Assembly: GCA_009917695.1 (NCBI GenBank)
Contig: JAACJG010000008.1
Coordinates: forward strand, 62,001-126,000
Reading direction: 5' to 3'
Source of the DNA: Candidatus Rifleibacterium amylolyticum
Lineage (GTDB): Bacteria > Muiribacteriota > Ozemobacteria > Ozemobacterales > Ozemobacteraceae
Length of the DNA stretch: 64,000 nucleotides
The position numbers were made by a program, and so were the translations under genes. The notes under the pieces were generated by a model. That model was not told the origin of the DNA. It was given only the letters and a program-made list of their open reading frames with translations, and ran no database searches. Position 1 is the first letter of the stretch, and the number at the start of each line of letters is the position of its first letter. This document shows, piece after piece, positions 50,678-59,167 of this stretch.

Positions 50678-50824
50678 TTGAGTATCGCAAGTCTGGGAGT
50701 GTTCGAAATAATTTTAATCGGCCTGGTCTTTCTTCTGGTCGCTATAGTAATTATGTATTTCGCCGGCGACAGCTATGCTGACGAAAAAGTGCCCTGGTGG
50801 AGCCGCTGGACCCGCTGGAAATAA
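50678..50824 (+). CDS. 48-residue single-helix membrane protein
   Basis: TTG start at 50678 with AGAGGT six bases upstream, stop TAA at 50822-50824. It is too short for most gene finders. Residues about 8-28 are hydrophobic (FEIILIGLVFLLVAIVIMYF), followed by a Trp-rich basic end (PWWSRWTRWK). The frame has a good ribosome site and lies between the APP1-type and phospholipase D genes on the same strand. Function unknown; TatA-like placement of the helix is not backed by the amphipathic part. Confidence 0.6.
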   Translation: MSIASLGVFEIILIGLVFLLVAIVIMYFAGDSYADEKVPWWSRWTRWK

Positions 50825-50847
50825 CCAGATTTTTCGGGTTTCACAGC

Positions 50848-50876
50848 TGGACGCTCCGGCAAATAATCATTACAAT
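50848..50876 (+). promoter_or_regulatory. sigma70-type promoter of the phospholipase D gene
   Basis: TGGACG (50848-50853), 17-bp spacer, TACAAT (50871-50876), 27 bases before the ATG. Confidence 0.5.
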
Positions 50877-50903
50877 TGTACATCATATGGTTAAAGGTTA
50901 GAC

Positions 50904-53156
50904 ATGATGACAAAGCGATATTTTCCGGGTCTCTTTCTGCTGCTGGCTCTCGTGCTTCTACCATTCAGCCATAGTTTTGCGCAGGATACCGACGCTGCCT
51001 ACCTGGCATATGTATCTGCCTATCAGCGGTATCAATCAGCAGTAAGCAACAAAGCCTCAAAAGCTGAAATAGACAACGCCATCACGGCATATCGCAGAGC
51101 CAAAGCGGCCTATGAAAACACCCTGAACCTGCAACGACCGCTGGCGCCATCGGCAGATACGACCGCCATCGCACAGACTTCCGGGCAAACAGGCCAGGTC
51201 ACTTCAAATGAACAGCCAGCAACAGTTGGCGCTTCAGCACCGGCGGCAGATGGTATGCCAAATCAGCTGGCCGCCATAGTTAAAACGCTCGCCAGCACCA
51301 GATCAGCAACTCAGGCAAAGGCGCTTATTGCCACGCTGGAGAAGCTCATGCAACAGCAGAGTTTCACCGAAAACCAGAAAAATGCGCTCAAATATGAAAT
51401 AGCCAGCGCTCTCGACCGTCTCAACATCGACCGCAAGAAAGCCGTGGCGATGCTCAGCCAGCTCGCTGACCAGGCAAAAGACAACAGACTGGTGCAATGG
51501 GCCAATACGCGTCTTAATTACATTCGCGGCAAAGAATACAAGGTTCAATGGCAACAGGCTGTTGCCGCCAGATTCCAGGAGATGAACGCAGCCTATGACA
51601 AATATAAAAATACCAGCTGGCTGGCATTTCCTGTCAGGATCGTGCGCGGCGTGACCTATCAGGCCAAATCTCTGGCATTCACGCGTGCCCGCAGCGACCA
51701 GGAAGATTTTCTTCTCGCTTTTGAAGCAGCACAGGCTCCTTTTGTGCCTGTCGTCGAAGGCGTTTTCGATGAGTATCAATACAACCTCAGAGATATCGCC
51801 GACGACAACGCGATGGTCAGATTGATCTACAACAATTATGAATCCTGGTATGCCCGCTGGAAAATCGTCAGCGAAGCGCGTAAAAGTCTCGACATTCAGT
51901 ATTTCATCATCGAAAACGATGCCTTCGGCATCGGTCTTCTCGGCCTTTGCCTCAAAAAGGCGCGCGAAGGACTGAATATTCGTATCATGGTAGATATGCG
52001 CGGCTCCAACAAGATGAGCATAAAGCTCATGGCCAAAGGCTATCTTGAGGAACTCGCAAAATTTCCAAACGTCCAGGTCAAGATTTACAACCCGATTCAA
52101 ACAAGTCTGCTCAACGTTTTTACCGACATTCGTAAAATCGTTTCGAGCAATCACGACAAGATACTGATTGCCGATGAAACAAGTTCAATCATCGGCGGCC
52201 GCAACATTGCCGACGAATACCTCGTCGACCCGATTGACGATGCAAAGGCATGGCGCGACACTGATGTGCTGATAATAAGCCATGCGGTTTCATCGCAGCT
52301 GAAAAAAGCATTCGAAGAAGAATTCGAACTGCTGAAGTCGATAGATGTCGAACAATCGATATTTGGCGTAAACCGCGTCAAACAGCTGGAAATCGGCTGG
52401 CAGGCAATGGAACTTGCCCTGCATCAGCGCGGAGCCCTGGCCGTTACCGACAAAAACAAAGATCAATCGTCGCTCATAAAAAAGTTGAACGAGCAGCTGG
52501 GCAAATACAAACACATGACCGGCTATCGCGACTTCAGATCAGAAGACAAATCGCATCAGGCTCCGGTTCATATTGTTGACAGCAACTCAATGTCCGGCCC
52601 ACGCAATGATATAACCGAAAACATCGTCAAATATATCGACGGCAGCCGCAGCGAAATTATCATTCAGAACCCCTATATCGTACTCACTCCGAGAGCCGAA
52701 GCAGCTCTCAAGCGCGCCGCGAAGCGTGGTGTGCCAATCCTGGTTCACACCAACAGTCCCCAGACTTCAGACAGTTTCCCGACTGAAGCGATGCTTTATC
52801 GTGACTGGCGCAGCATTTTGCGCGACATTCCGACTATGCGCATTTTTGCAATGGTAAACCGTGGCCAGCTGCACGGCAAAAACTTCGCATTCGACTCTCA
52901 GATAGGTATTGTTGGCACCTACAACTTCGATTTTCTCAGCGAAAAAGTGAATTCAGAGGTTGTCGCTGTGGTCAAGGCACCTGGCTTTGCTGGCGAACTA
53001 CGCAATGAAATCATCAGCGACCTCAGAACTTCGGTCGAATATCGGCTTGCTACGGCAGATTCGGCTGAATTTGGTCCCGCAGATGTCGAAAACCCGCAAA
53101 AAATGTGGTTAATTAAACTGATATCCAAAATGGGCTGGCTTAAGCCAATTTTTTAA
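50904..53156 (+). CDS. exported phospholipase D / cardiolipin synthase-like protein
   Basis: 750 residues. Signal peptide at 1-26 (LALVLLPFSHSFA-QDTD). Residues 30-75 form a helical hairpin (AYVSAYQRYQSAVSNKASKA) similar to the C-terminus of the protein at 15835. A long helical region follows. The PLD core has two HKD sites: SNHDKILIADETSSIIGGRN near 415 and GQLHGKNFAFDSQIGIVGTY near 655, each with the HxKxxxxD pattern. Such enzymes transfer or hydrolyse phosphatidyl groups; the signal peptide places this one outside the cytoplasm, either periplasmic or on the surface. No transmembrane segments typical of ClsA are seen. Followed after 5 bases by the ChaN-like gene, so probably cotranscribed. 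Confidence 0.92.
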   Translation: MMTKRYFPGLFLLLALVLLPFSHSFAQDTDAAYLAYVSAYQRYQSAVSNKASKAEIDNAITAYRRAKAAYENTLNLQRPLAPSADTTAIAQTSGQTGQVTSNEQPATVGASAPAADGMPNQLAAIVKTLASTRSATQAKALIATLEKLMQQQSFTENQKNALKYEIASALDRLNIDRKKAVAMLSQLADQAKDNRLVQWANTRLNYIRGKEYKVQWQQAVAARFQEMNAAYDKYKNTSWLAFPVRIVRGVTYQAKSLAFTRARSDQEDFLLAFEAAQAPFVPVVEGVFDEYQYNLRDIADDNAMVRLIYNNYESWYARWKIVSEARKSLDIQYFIIENDAFGIGLLGLCLKKAREGLNIRIMVDMRGSNKMSIKLMAKGYLEELAKFPNVQVKIYNPIQTSLLNVFTDIRKIVSSNHDKILIADETSSIIGGRNIADEYLVDPIDDAKAWRDTDVLIISHAVSSQLKKAFEEEFELLKSIDVEQSIFGVNRVKQLEIGWQAMELALHQRGALAVTDKNKDQSSLIKKLNEQLGKYKHMTGYRDFRSEDKSHQAPVHIVDSNSMSGPRNDITENIVKYIDGSRSEIIIQNPYIVLTPRAEAALKRAAKRGVPILVHTNSPQTSDSFPTEAMLYRDWRSILRDIPTMRIFAMVNRGQLHGKNFAFDSQIGIVGTYNFDFLSEKVNSEVVAVVKAPGFAGELRNEIISDLRTSVEYRLATADSAEFGPADVENPQKMWLIKLISKMGWLKPIF

Positions 53157-53161
53157 AAGAA

Positions 53162-54169
53162 ATGAGTGAAGTAATGAATACGACTTACAGATATTCTTTT
53201 CTGGCCATTATTCTGATATTGATCGTTGCAAGCGTGGCCAGTGCAGCAGGTATCGGCAAAGACGAATTCAGCCGCCTGCTGCTCGTCGAAAAAATGCTGC
53301 ACCAGCAGATCGCCGAAATGGAAGGCGAACTGAAAACCTCAAAGCAGCTCGAAACTTACAAAAAATCGTATCTGGCTGCAATACCCAAAACTTCGCCGCG
53401 GCCGACCTCTGATGCCCAGATCGCCAAAACGCTGGCATCAGCCCGCTACGTTATCATGGGCGACGAACACACGACCAGTCAGGCACAGACCAACACAGTG
53501 ACCGTGCTGAGCATGATGCGAGCCAGTAAAGAACCGCTGACTCTGGTTCTCGAATGGATAGATATCAGCTACCAGAATCAGGTCGACGAATTTCTGGCCG
53601 GCCGCCTTCCTTTAAAGGATCTGCGTGGCAAGATCAGTTTCGACAAGCTCTGGGGATTTTCATGGGCCTCTTATTCAAAAATACTCTCTGCTGCCAAAAA
53701 GCTTAAGACACCGATACTGCTGGTAGAGCGCCTGAAAGGCAATCACAGCCTGGCCGACCGCGATACTTTTATTACAAAAACAATTGCCGAACACGCAAAA
53801 AAGGCTCCGGGCATGCGCTATCTCGTAGTCTATGGCGATTATCACATACTGGGCTCCGGCCATCTCTCAGACAAAATGGCCAAAGCAGGCCTTAAGTCGC
53901 AGACGATACTCATTGGCGAAGCCAGAGAAGTCTACTGGATGCTCCTGGGCAAACTCAAAGACCCAGAAAAAATCGGGTTCGCCCAGCTTGGCAGCAGCAT
54001 TTACTATATACGCAATGGCACGCCGCTCGAACGCAGCCTGTCTTATCGCGACTATCTCATGAAAATGCTGGGTTACAGCAAAGATGATTTTGAAGAGTGG
54101 GTGAGCCCGGCAGATATACAGCCTAAGGCCGGCGGGCGCAATAATTTTGAAGCCCTGCACAACCGCTGA
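53162..54169 (+). CDS. exported ChaN-like (PF04187) protein
   Basis: 335 residues. An N-terminal hydrophobic segment (FLAIILILIVASVASA) suggests a signal peptide or anchor. Two family motifs are seen: YVIMGDEHTTSQAQ near 97 and LVVYGDYHILGSGHL near 222, as in ChaN, a haem- or metal-associated family. ChaN is a lipoprotein; here no lipobox Cys is evident. An ATG at 53174 with GAGTGAAG upstream is an alternative start. It lies 5 bases after the phospholipase D gene. The function of the family is unclear, with haem binding reported for ChaN. Confidence 0.83.
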   Translation: MSEVMNTTYRYSFLAIILILIVASVASAAGIGKDEFSRLLLVEKMLHQQIAEMEGELKTSKQLETYKKSYLAAIPKTSPRPTSDAQIAKTLASARYVIMGDEHTTSQAQTNTVTVLSMMRASKEPLTLVLEWIDISYQNQVDEFLAGRLPLKDLRGKISFDKLWGFSWASYSKILSAAKKLKTPILLVERLKGNHSLADRDTFITKTIAEHAKKAPGMRYLVVYGDYHILGSGHLSDKMAKAGLKSQTILIGEAREVYWMLLGKLKDPEKIGFAQLGSSIYYIRNGTPLERSLSYRDYLMKMLGYSKDDFEEWVSPADIQPKAGGRNNFEALHNR

Positions 54170-54185
54170 ACCGGAAAGATCGGCA

Positions 54186-55586
54186 TCAGAAAAGGTTTGA
54201 AACGATTCCCTCACCGCCGGTTTCGATGATTTTCCAGATATCGACCTGGCGCGGCAGCGGTTCTTTGAAATCGCTCAACAGAAGCGTTGGGCCCTTCCCT
54301 TCCGATACAGGCAGATGGTAACCACTGATCTGCACACCCTCAAGATTCTTCTCATATTCGCCCTTTGGCATATTTTCTGAAAAATTGAATTCCGAACCTA
54401 TGACAAAGCTCCAGTTATCGGGCATATCCAGCGACAGGCTGTAATTCGACAATTCAATATAGTTAAGAATTTTGCGATCGATATTCAGCGCCAGCCGCAA
54501 CTCGTATTCGGCGAATTCATCTTCTTTTTCCGGCAGAACGGCCCAGATCCGCAAAGCATTGTCAACACCGGGCTTGCCAAATGCCATCACGGCATCTTTC
54601 GATTTAACTTCGATCTTATCAACGGCATCAGCCGGAATAGTAATATCTACCGGCACTATCTGCCCACGCTTTTTGGGAATCAGCGTCACCCTGACATAAA
54701 CGGTATCAGCATCCTTGTCGAAAACGTAAGCCTGCCGGAAGCCGAGCAGATCTGGTGGTGCGCTTATCAGCTCAATCTGAGGCGACTCGATCAGAGTCAG
54801 CAGAATGTCCGATGCCTCCTGACGTGTCTTTGCGTCGAGTTCGGCGGCCTTAACCAGGTGATTTACCGCTCTTCGAAGTTCACCCTGCACCATCAGCAGT
54901 TTGCCACTGTCGAGGTATTCACCCGCAGAAACCTTGCCGCCGTCGATTCGCTTTTCGACTTCGGACGACACTGTCATCAGAAGCTGTTCATCATCTTGAG
55001 CGAGAACCTCGCTGTCGAGCGAAACCGCTTTAAAGTAAGCCTTGAGAGCAGGCTCAGCTTCTTTTTTAGACCAGTGCAGCATGGCCAGCTCAAAGTAGTC
55101 AGCTGCTTCACCTGATTTTTCGGCCTTTTGTTTCTGAGCATTGATTTCGGCCTCTGAAGCAGGCGGACGAATCTTGCGAACCGGCGGCACATAAGGCTTG
55201 GGCTCTGAATAACGCACTTCAAAATAGCCCAGTTCCTTATCGTCGAGCAGATGATCTTTGGTCTTGGGAATAAGCTGACCATAGCGACGATAACGCTCCT
55301 GCTTGTTCAGTTCATCACGTTCGCGCTTGATTTCGGTTCTTGCCTTGGCAATCCAGAGTTTGGCCTTGAGATCGCTTTCATCGAGCGCCAGAATAGTGTC
55401 GAAGACGACAATTGCATCTTCGTAACGGCGACGACGATAGAGATCTTCGGCGGCAGCCTGAAGTCGGCTTATGCGCGTTTCCTGAGGCAATCGCTTATAT
55501 TCTGCCAGATCGGAATACGGACGTGTAAAACCAACCAGCATTGTAACAGCCAGCAGAAAGGTAACTGATATCAGAGCTCTTCTCAT
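54186..55586 (-). CDS. exported TPR-containing protein of unknown function
   Basis: 466 residues from ATG 55586; an in-frame TTG at 55604 lies earlier but without a good ribosome site. Residues 1-19 are a signal or anchor (LISVTFLLAVTMLVGF). A TPR-type region lies at 40-90 (AAEDLYRRRRYEDAIVVFDT) with further helical repeats near 165-250 (ADYFELAMLHWSKKEAEPA). The second half is beta-rich (TVYVRVTLIPKKRGQIVPVD). The gene is 40 bases downstream of the STN-domain gene and on the same strand, so it is probably cotranscribed. Convergent with the ChaN-like gene (16 bases). Probably part of an envelope assembly. Confidence 0.82.
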   Translation of the reverse strand: MRRALISVTFLLAVTMLVGFTRPYSDLAEYKRLPQETRISRLQAAAEDLYRRRRYEDAIVVFDTILALDESDLKAKLWIAKARTEIKRERDELNKQERYRRYGQLIPKTKDHLLDDKELGYFEVRYSEPKPYVPPVRKIRPPASEAEINAQKQKAEKSGEAADYFELAMLHWSKKEAEPALKAYFKAVSLDSEVLAQDDEQLLMTVSSEVEKRIDGGKVSAGEYLDSGKLLMVQGELRRAVNHLVKAAELDAKTRQEASDILLTLIESPQIELISAPPDLLGFRQAYVFDKDADTVYVRVTLIPKKRGQIVPVDITIPADAVDKIEVKSKDAVMAFGKPGVDNALRIWAVLPEKEDEFAEYELRLALNIDRKILNYIELSNYSLSLDMPDNWSFVIGSEFNFSENMPKGEYEKNLEGVQISGYHLPVSEGKGPTLLLSDFKEPLPRQVDIWKIIETGGEGIVSNLF

Positions 55587-55626
55587 GGTCTCAGCTATCG
55601 GCAACAGTCAGACAAATTTTAACTAT

Positions 55627-56232
55627 TCAACTGCCGGCAGGAAAAATTGTGATTGAATAGTCGGTGCGATCCATACGAAAACGGTTGAGATAGACGACAG
55701 CCAGCAAAACCCGCTGCCAGCTCATATCAGCCGCCCGCATCATGACGCTGTGATGCAGATCGCTGGAAGATCTTATCTCGACACCGCTTATGCTTTTGAG
55801 CATGTTGCAAAGCATTTCGAGGTCTATGCGCACGAAATTGCCGTTGAACCCGACACTGCCCTGGCCACGGGGCATTGTCAGTTCGAGCTCTGCCAGTTGT
55901 CTGAAAAACAAATCAAGATCAGTTTCGTGTGCCACATAAAGGCAATTCTCATAAAACCGCCAGCGGTATCTGGTTGTCTCGAGATAATTGTTTAGAGCTT
56001 CTTCGACTGTAGAACCGGTCACTTCTCTTACCGGTGAGTTTACCTCGCTGCTTACAATCAACGACCAGCCATTTCTGGCAGCAACTTTAAAAAGAAATGT
56101 GTGAATGTCGAGAAAGCGCTCGCCCACGTCGGGAGGCGCCTTAAAGCCGGCCTTGGCCGACAAGGGCCCGGCAAAGGCGGCTAACAGAATAACCACAAAG
56201 AATGTCACAAAACCAACCTTACATGATTTCAT
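55627..56232 (-). CDS. exported protein with two secretin-type STN domains
   Basis: 201 residues. Signal peptide at 1-26. Residues about 35-105 look like a secretin/TonB short N-terminal (STN) domain: DIHTFLFKVAARNGWSLIVS, then VEEALNNYLETTRYRWRFYE. A second copy with the same helix-strand order is at 130-200 (LEMLCNMLKSISGVEIRSSS and WQRVLLAVVYLNRFRMDRTD). The outer-membrane ring of secretins is absent, so this is a periplasmic module of a larger complex. It is preceded by a 200-nt leader with stem-loops. Followed by the TPR gene. It could work with a type IV pilus or secretion system elsewhere. Confidence 0.75.
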   Translation of the reverse strand: MKSCKVGFVTFFVVILLAAFAGPLSAKAGFKAPPDVGERFLDIHTFLFKVAARNGWSLIVSSEVNSPVREVTGSTVEEALNNYLETTRYRWRFYENCLYVAHETDLDLFFRQLAELELTMPRGQGSVGFNGNFVRIDLEMLCNMLKSISGVEIRSSSDLHHSVMMRAADMSWQRVLLAVVYLNRFRMDRTDYSITIFPAGS

Positions 56233-56432
56233 ATCCTGACCCCATAATCTTTTTTTCAGGACTGGTTTTCAGCAGAAACCTCTCACAGACACAACGGGCA
56301 ACACGGCCCGAATCAACTATTTTGTGTCGTCACCAAGCATCGTTGTAGTCCCGGCGACCCCTCTGACTCAGGAACCTGCTCTTGCCGCAGTTTCCAGTAC
56401 AACTTTATTTTGCAATACCGGATTCAGTATCC
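56233..56432 (-). ncRNA. structured 5' leader of the STN-domain gene (candidate regulatory RNA)
   Basis: Between a promoter (56439-56467) and the ATG. On the minus strand: stem P1 GTTGTA/TACAAC (56403-56398 with 56347-56342), inside it GCGGC/GTCGC and CAGG-TT-CCTG. A second domain is GACACAA...TTGTGTC with inner CGGGC/GCCCG (56338-56288). A third is GGTTT/AAACC (56280-56264). I do not recognise a riboswitch class. Confidence 0.4.
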
Positions 56433-56438
56433 TAATAT

Positions 56439-56467
56439 AATATATCCTGCATAACTGACATATGCAA
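56439..56467 (-). promoter_or_regulatory. promoter of the STN-TPR unit
   Basis: On the minus strand TTGCAT (56467-56462), 17-bp spacer, TATATT (56444-56439). Start of transcription near 56432. Confidence 0.5.
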
Positions 56468-56500
56468 GATTTCGTCGCAGTTTTTTTGTTGCTCTTTGCT

Positions 56501-57049
56501 CTATTCGCCAAAAAGGTCTCTGATTTCAGAGCTTTCCATGAGATTTTTCATTTTCTCATTGTTCATTAGAAATTCATAGTCATTACGACTTATGGCTTCC
56601 ATTACTTCAGGGTCTGACATGACGTCCATCATGTTTTCACTTCCGCTCAAATTCATCATGTTGTCGAGAAAGTCTTCCTGCATGGCCATAGATTGAACCT
56701 GGGCGTTGGCGCGCTCCTGCTGCGCCTTGAGATCGTCAGAACCGCCCATTGTCCTTGGCGGCGAGGACGGCTTGCGCGCCGGTTTCCTAGAATTATCGAT
56801 TATGTCGATATTCTGTCTGTTCGTAGCTGGTCTGTCTGCATCGAGCTTGCTGATTTCAAGAATTTTGTCGGCAGCAACTTTTATTTCGCCAACAGTTTCT
56901 GTGCTGACAGTATATATACCGTCTTTCATTTCGACGATTTCGCCAATGATTATGGAATTATCAAGCAGTACAATGCGCTGTTTAACACCTGCTGCTGCTG
57001 AGTTAACACACAAGGCCAGCAAAAACATTATGAGAATAGCTTTTTTCAC
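56501..57049 (-). CDS. exported small beta-domain protein of unknown function
   Basis: 182 residues, GTG start at 57049 with CAGGAG 9 bases upstream. Signal peptide at 1-20 (LIMFLLALCVNSAAA). Residues 23-70 form a small beta-barrel-like unit (IVLLDNSIIIGEIVEMKDGI, then VGEIKVAADKILEI). A basic Pro/Ser linker follows. The C-terminal 70 residues are Met/Asn/Glu-rich helices with repeated short motifs (NMMNLSG, ENMMDVMSD, NNEKMKNLMES). TATAAT on the coding strand (57079-57074) forms a good -10. Single gene. No family known to me. Confidence 0.8.
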   Translation of the reverse strand: MKKAILIMFLLALCVNSAAAGVKQRIVLLDNSIIIGEIVEMKDGIYTVSTETVGEIKVAADKILEISKLDADRPATNRQNIDIIDNSRKPARKPSSPPRTMGGSDDLKAQQERANAQVQSMAMQEDFLDNMMNLSGSENMMDVMSDPEVMEAISRNDYEFLMNNEKMKNLMESSEIRDLFGE

Positions 57050-57143
57050 TTTATCTACTCCTGTATCCCCGTGATTATATTAATGATACCAGAAACTTCC
57101 GGGTAATTTAACAAGTTTTGGAAAGCAAACTGAGTTTTATAGA

Positions 57144-57172
57144 TTGACCCCGGCAATCAGTTTAACTATAAT
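57144..57172 (+). promoter_or_regulatory. strong sigma70-type promoter of dfx
   Basis: TTGACC (57144-57149), 17-bp spacer, TATAAT (57167-57172). Confidence 0.8.
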
Positions 57173-57213
57173 GTTGCTGATCTTTAAATCAAATATTATT
57201 GGAGGACAGCGTT

Positions 57214-57594
57214 TTGACCAAGCTTCACAATGTTTTCAAATGCGAAATCTGTGGCAATATAATTGAAGTGGTTCACCCCGGCGCCCCGGCACTGGTATGC
57301 TGTGGCATGGAAATGAAACTGATGGAAGAAAAAACCGCTGATTCTTCTATCGAGAAGCATGTTCCGGTAATCGAAAAGACTGCCAAGGGCATCAAAGTCA
57401 AGGTTGGCAGCGTGCCACACCCCATGGAAGAAAAGCATTTTATCGAATGGATCGAAGTAATCGCCGGCAACCGCAAGTGCGTGAAGTTCCTCAAGCCCGG
57501 TGAACCGGCCGAAGCCGAATTCTGCATCAACGAATCCCCGATTATGGTTCGTGAATATTGCAACGTTCACGGCCTCTGGAAGAACCAGGCCTGA
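57214..57594 (+). CDS. dfx: desulfoferrodoxin (2Fe superoxide reductase)
   Basis: 126 residues, the standard length. The TTG start at 57214 is fixed by GGAGGA 7-12 bases upstream; a TTG at 57199 lies before it. The rubredoxin-like centre I is CEIC near 10-13 and CC at 29-30 (LVCCGMEM). The catalytic centre II has His in EKHVP, two His in [13 protein letters not shown] and the final Cys/His pair in YCNVHGLW. It reduces superoxide to peroxide without making oxygen and is typical of anaerobes and microaerophiles. It is monocistronic from a strong promoter, with no rubredoxin gene adjacent. Confidence 0.96.
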   Translation: MTKLHNVFKCEICGNIIEVVHPGAPALVCCGMEMKLMEEKTADSSIEKHVPVIEKTAKGIKVKVGSVPHPMEEKHFIEWIEVIAGNRKCVKFLKPGEPAEAEFCINESPIMVREYCNVHGLWKNQA

Positions 57595-57712
57595 CCGAAG
57601 TTGTGAGTTAACCCGCCCTAGATCGCTTGCTATAAGATTGTAAGAAGATAAGAGGCAGGGTTTAAATCCAGGGAGGGGGATTTGCACATGCGAGACATTA
57701 TTTAGCGTGTGA

Positions 57713-57738
57713 AGGGCGGCCTGTAAAAAGGCCGCCCT
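57713..57738. terminator. hairpin between convergent genes, weak terminator
   Basis: Perfect 9-bp stem AGGGCGGCC/GGCCGCCCT with an 8-nt loop, but no T run on either strand. It may pause or protect the mRNA ends of dfx and the convergent gene. Confidence 0.5.
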
Positions 57739-57761
57739 CCCCGAACCCTTGATAGACGATG

Positions 57762-58688
57762 TTAACGATTTCCTATGCTCACCCGCTGCCCTTCACGGTG
57801 GCGGGTGTCTGCTTTTACCGGTTCCGGTTCGCCCTGAACCCTGATCGGGAAGCTGACTGCCAGCTGCATCACACGACCAGACGGATCAGCGCCATATATT
57901 TTGAGTTCGCCGCCTGATGGCAAACCATCATCGCGCATGAAAATATTTTCCAGGCTGCCCTGAATTTTCCAGCAGTTGCCGTAGACATCCCAGTGGTAGG
58001 CATAGAAGAAGCCAGTCATTGGGCCGGTGCGGGTAAACTGACTGCGAAAATGCACACGCCGGCGACTGCGGCCATCAAAAACCAGATCGGTATAAACAGC
58101 TGTCTGAATCGGTTTAACCCAACCGTTCAGGCGCAGATCGAAGTCGCCGAAATTGCGGTATTCAGAGGCTTCAAACGAACGGTCACGCAGTACCCGGTCA
58201 TTGTGACTGACGCTGAACCGCGAAGGAACTGGAAAACGATAGGCCAGGCCGAGCATTTCAGCGCCGATGCGACCAGTATTGAGAAGCCGCCGCAGCTGCT
58301 CCTGGCTTTCCGGCTTTTCGATAAGGGTACGACAGGTTCTAAGCGAACGCATAATGCGTTTGACATGATTGGCTGTTGCTGGAGCCAGAACCGGAATAGC
58401 ACGTTCTTCGCGCTGCGTTTCGACCGGAGCCCAGGCCTGGTTGAACTTTGCTGATTCAGGAACATCAGGCGTAGCAGGCAGCGGTGGCGGCGGGGGCGGC
58501 GGAGCCGAGGTAAACGGTGCCATCGGCGGCGGGCTTACCGCATATCCCGGCGGAGGTGGCGGCGGTTCGAGCCCACCATGACTGAGCAATGGCGCGTCAG
58601 CATTCGACGCAGCGGCCTGGGCAAAAATATTCCCGGCAAAAGATATGACAAAAACACAGATCAGAAGATATACGACATTTTTCCTCAT
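57762..58688 (-). CDS. exported proline-rich protein of unknown function
   Basis: 308 residues. Signal peptide at 1-23 (LLICVFVISFAGNIFA). Residues 38-75 are a proline-rich linker with several runs of six or more Pro. Residues about 100-305 form a globular domain with a Cys pair spaced in helical text (MRSLRTCRTLIEKPESQEQL) and many aromatic beta strands (TGFFYAYHWDVYGNCWKIQG). No catalytic motif recognised. GGGAAG lies about 13 bases before the ATG. Single gene; convergent with dfx. Likely a periplasmic or surface protein. Confidence 0.82.
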   Translation of the reverse strand: MRKNVVYLLICVFVISFAGNIFAQAAASNADAPLLSHGGLEPPPPPPGYAVSPPPMAPFTSAPPPPPPPLPATPDVPESAKFNQAWAPVETQREERAIPVLAPATANHVKRIMRSLRTCRTLIEKPESQEQLRRLLNTGRIGAEMLGLAYRFPVPSRFSVSHNDRVLRDRSFEASEYRNFGDFDLRLNGWVKPIQTAVYTDLVFDGRSRRRVHFRSQFTRTGPMTGFFYAYHWDVYGNCWKIQGSLENIFMRDDGLPSGGELKIYGADPSGRVMQLAVSFPIRVQGEPEPVKADTRHREGQRVSIGNR

Positions 58689-59167
58689 AAACTCTCGACT
58701 TCCCTAAAGGATTACAGCTATAAAATACATTCCCCCACCCTCTAATGCAAGCTGACAATAACACCAACGACAAATTGCGGTCAAAAATCGCTATTCCGCT
58801 CGCAACCATCGAGTGCACTCATAGGATGACGACTGTATATCTGGGTCATCCTGCGCGTAGCGAAGCGAAGTCGCAGAATCCACATCTGCAGCGTTTTTCT
58901 GGAACAGCAACAGTTAAGTCATTCCTGATGACAGGTTTCAAAAATTTACAGCTTTGGGGTATTACAGAATAGCACCGCTCGATTTACTCAGAAAAATGCC
59001 AAAAAATCAAGTAAATGCAGATAATACGATTGCAATAGACTGCCAAAGATCTTTTTCGCCTTTTGCTCTTAAGGGTACCGCACCGTATAGTTTTTTCAGT
59101 TTAAATGGGTCAGCTGTAACATAAATTGTAGTATAAGGCCCAAGAGAGTTAGGAGGATTCCCACAAT
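58689..59167. other. 479-bp intergenic region with one dispersed repeat
   Basis: Between divergent genes. It contains the repeat at 58845-58881 and the leader of the lipoprotein gene (AGGAGG at 59151-59156). Short frames in it lack ribosome sites. No promoter with both boxes could be fixed for the lipoprotein gene. Confidence 0.65.
58845..58881 (-). repeat. copy 2 of a dispersed repeat
   Basis: Reverse complement reads GGATTCTGCGACTTCG followed by CTTCGCTACGCGCAGGATG-type text, the same as copy 1 at 49302-49328 with about ten extra bases in the middle. Confidence 0.6.
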
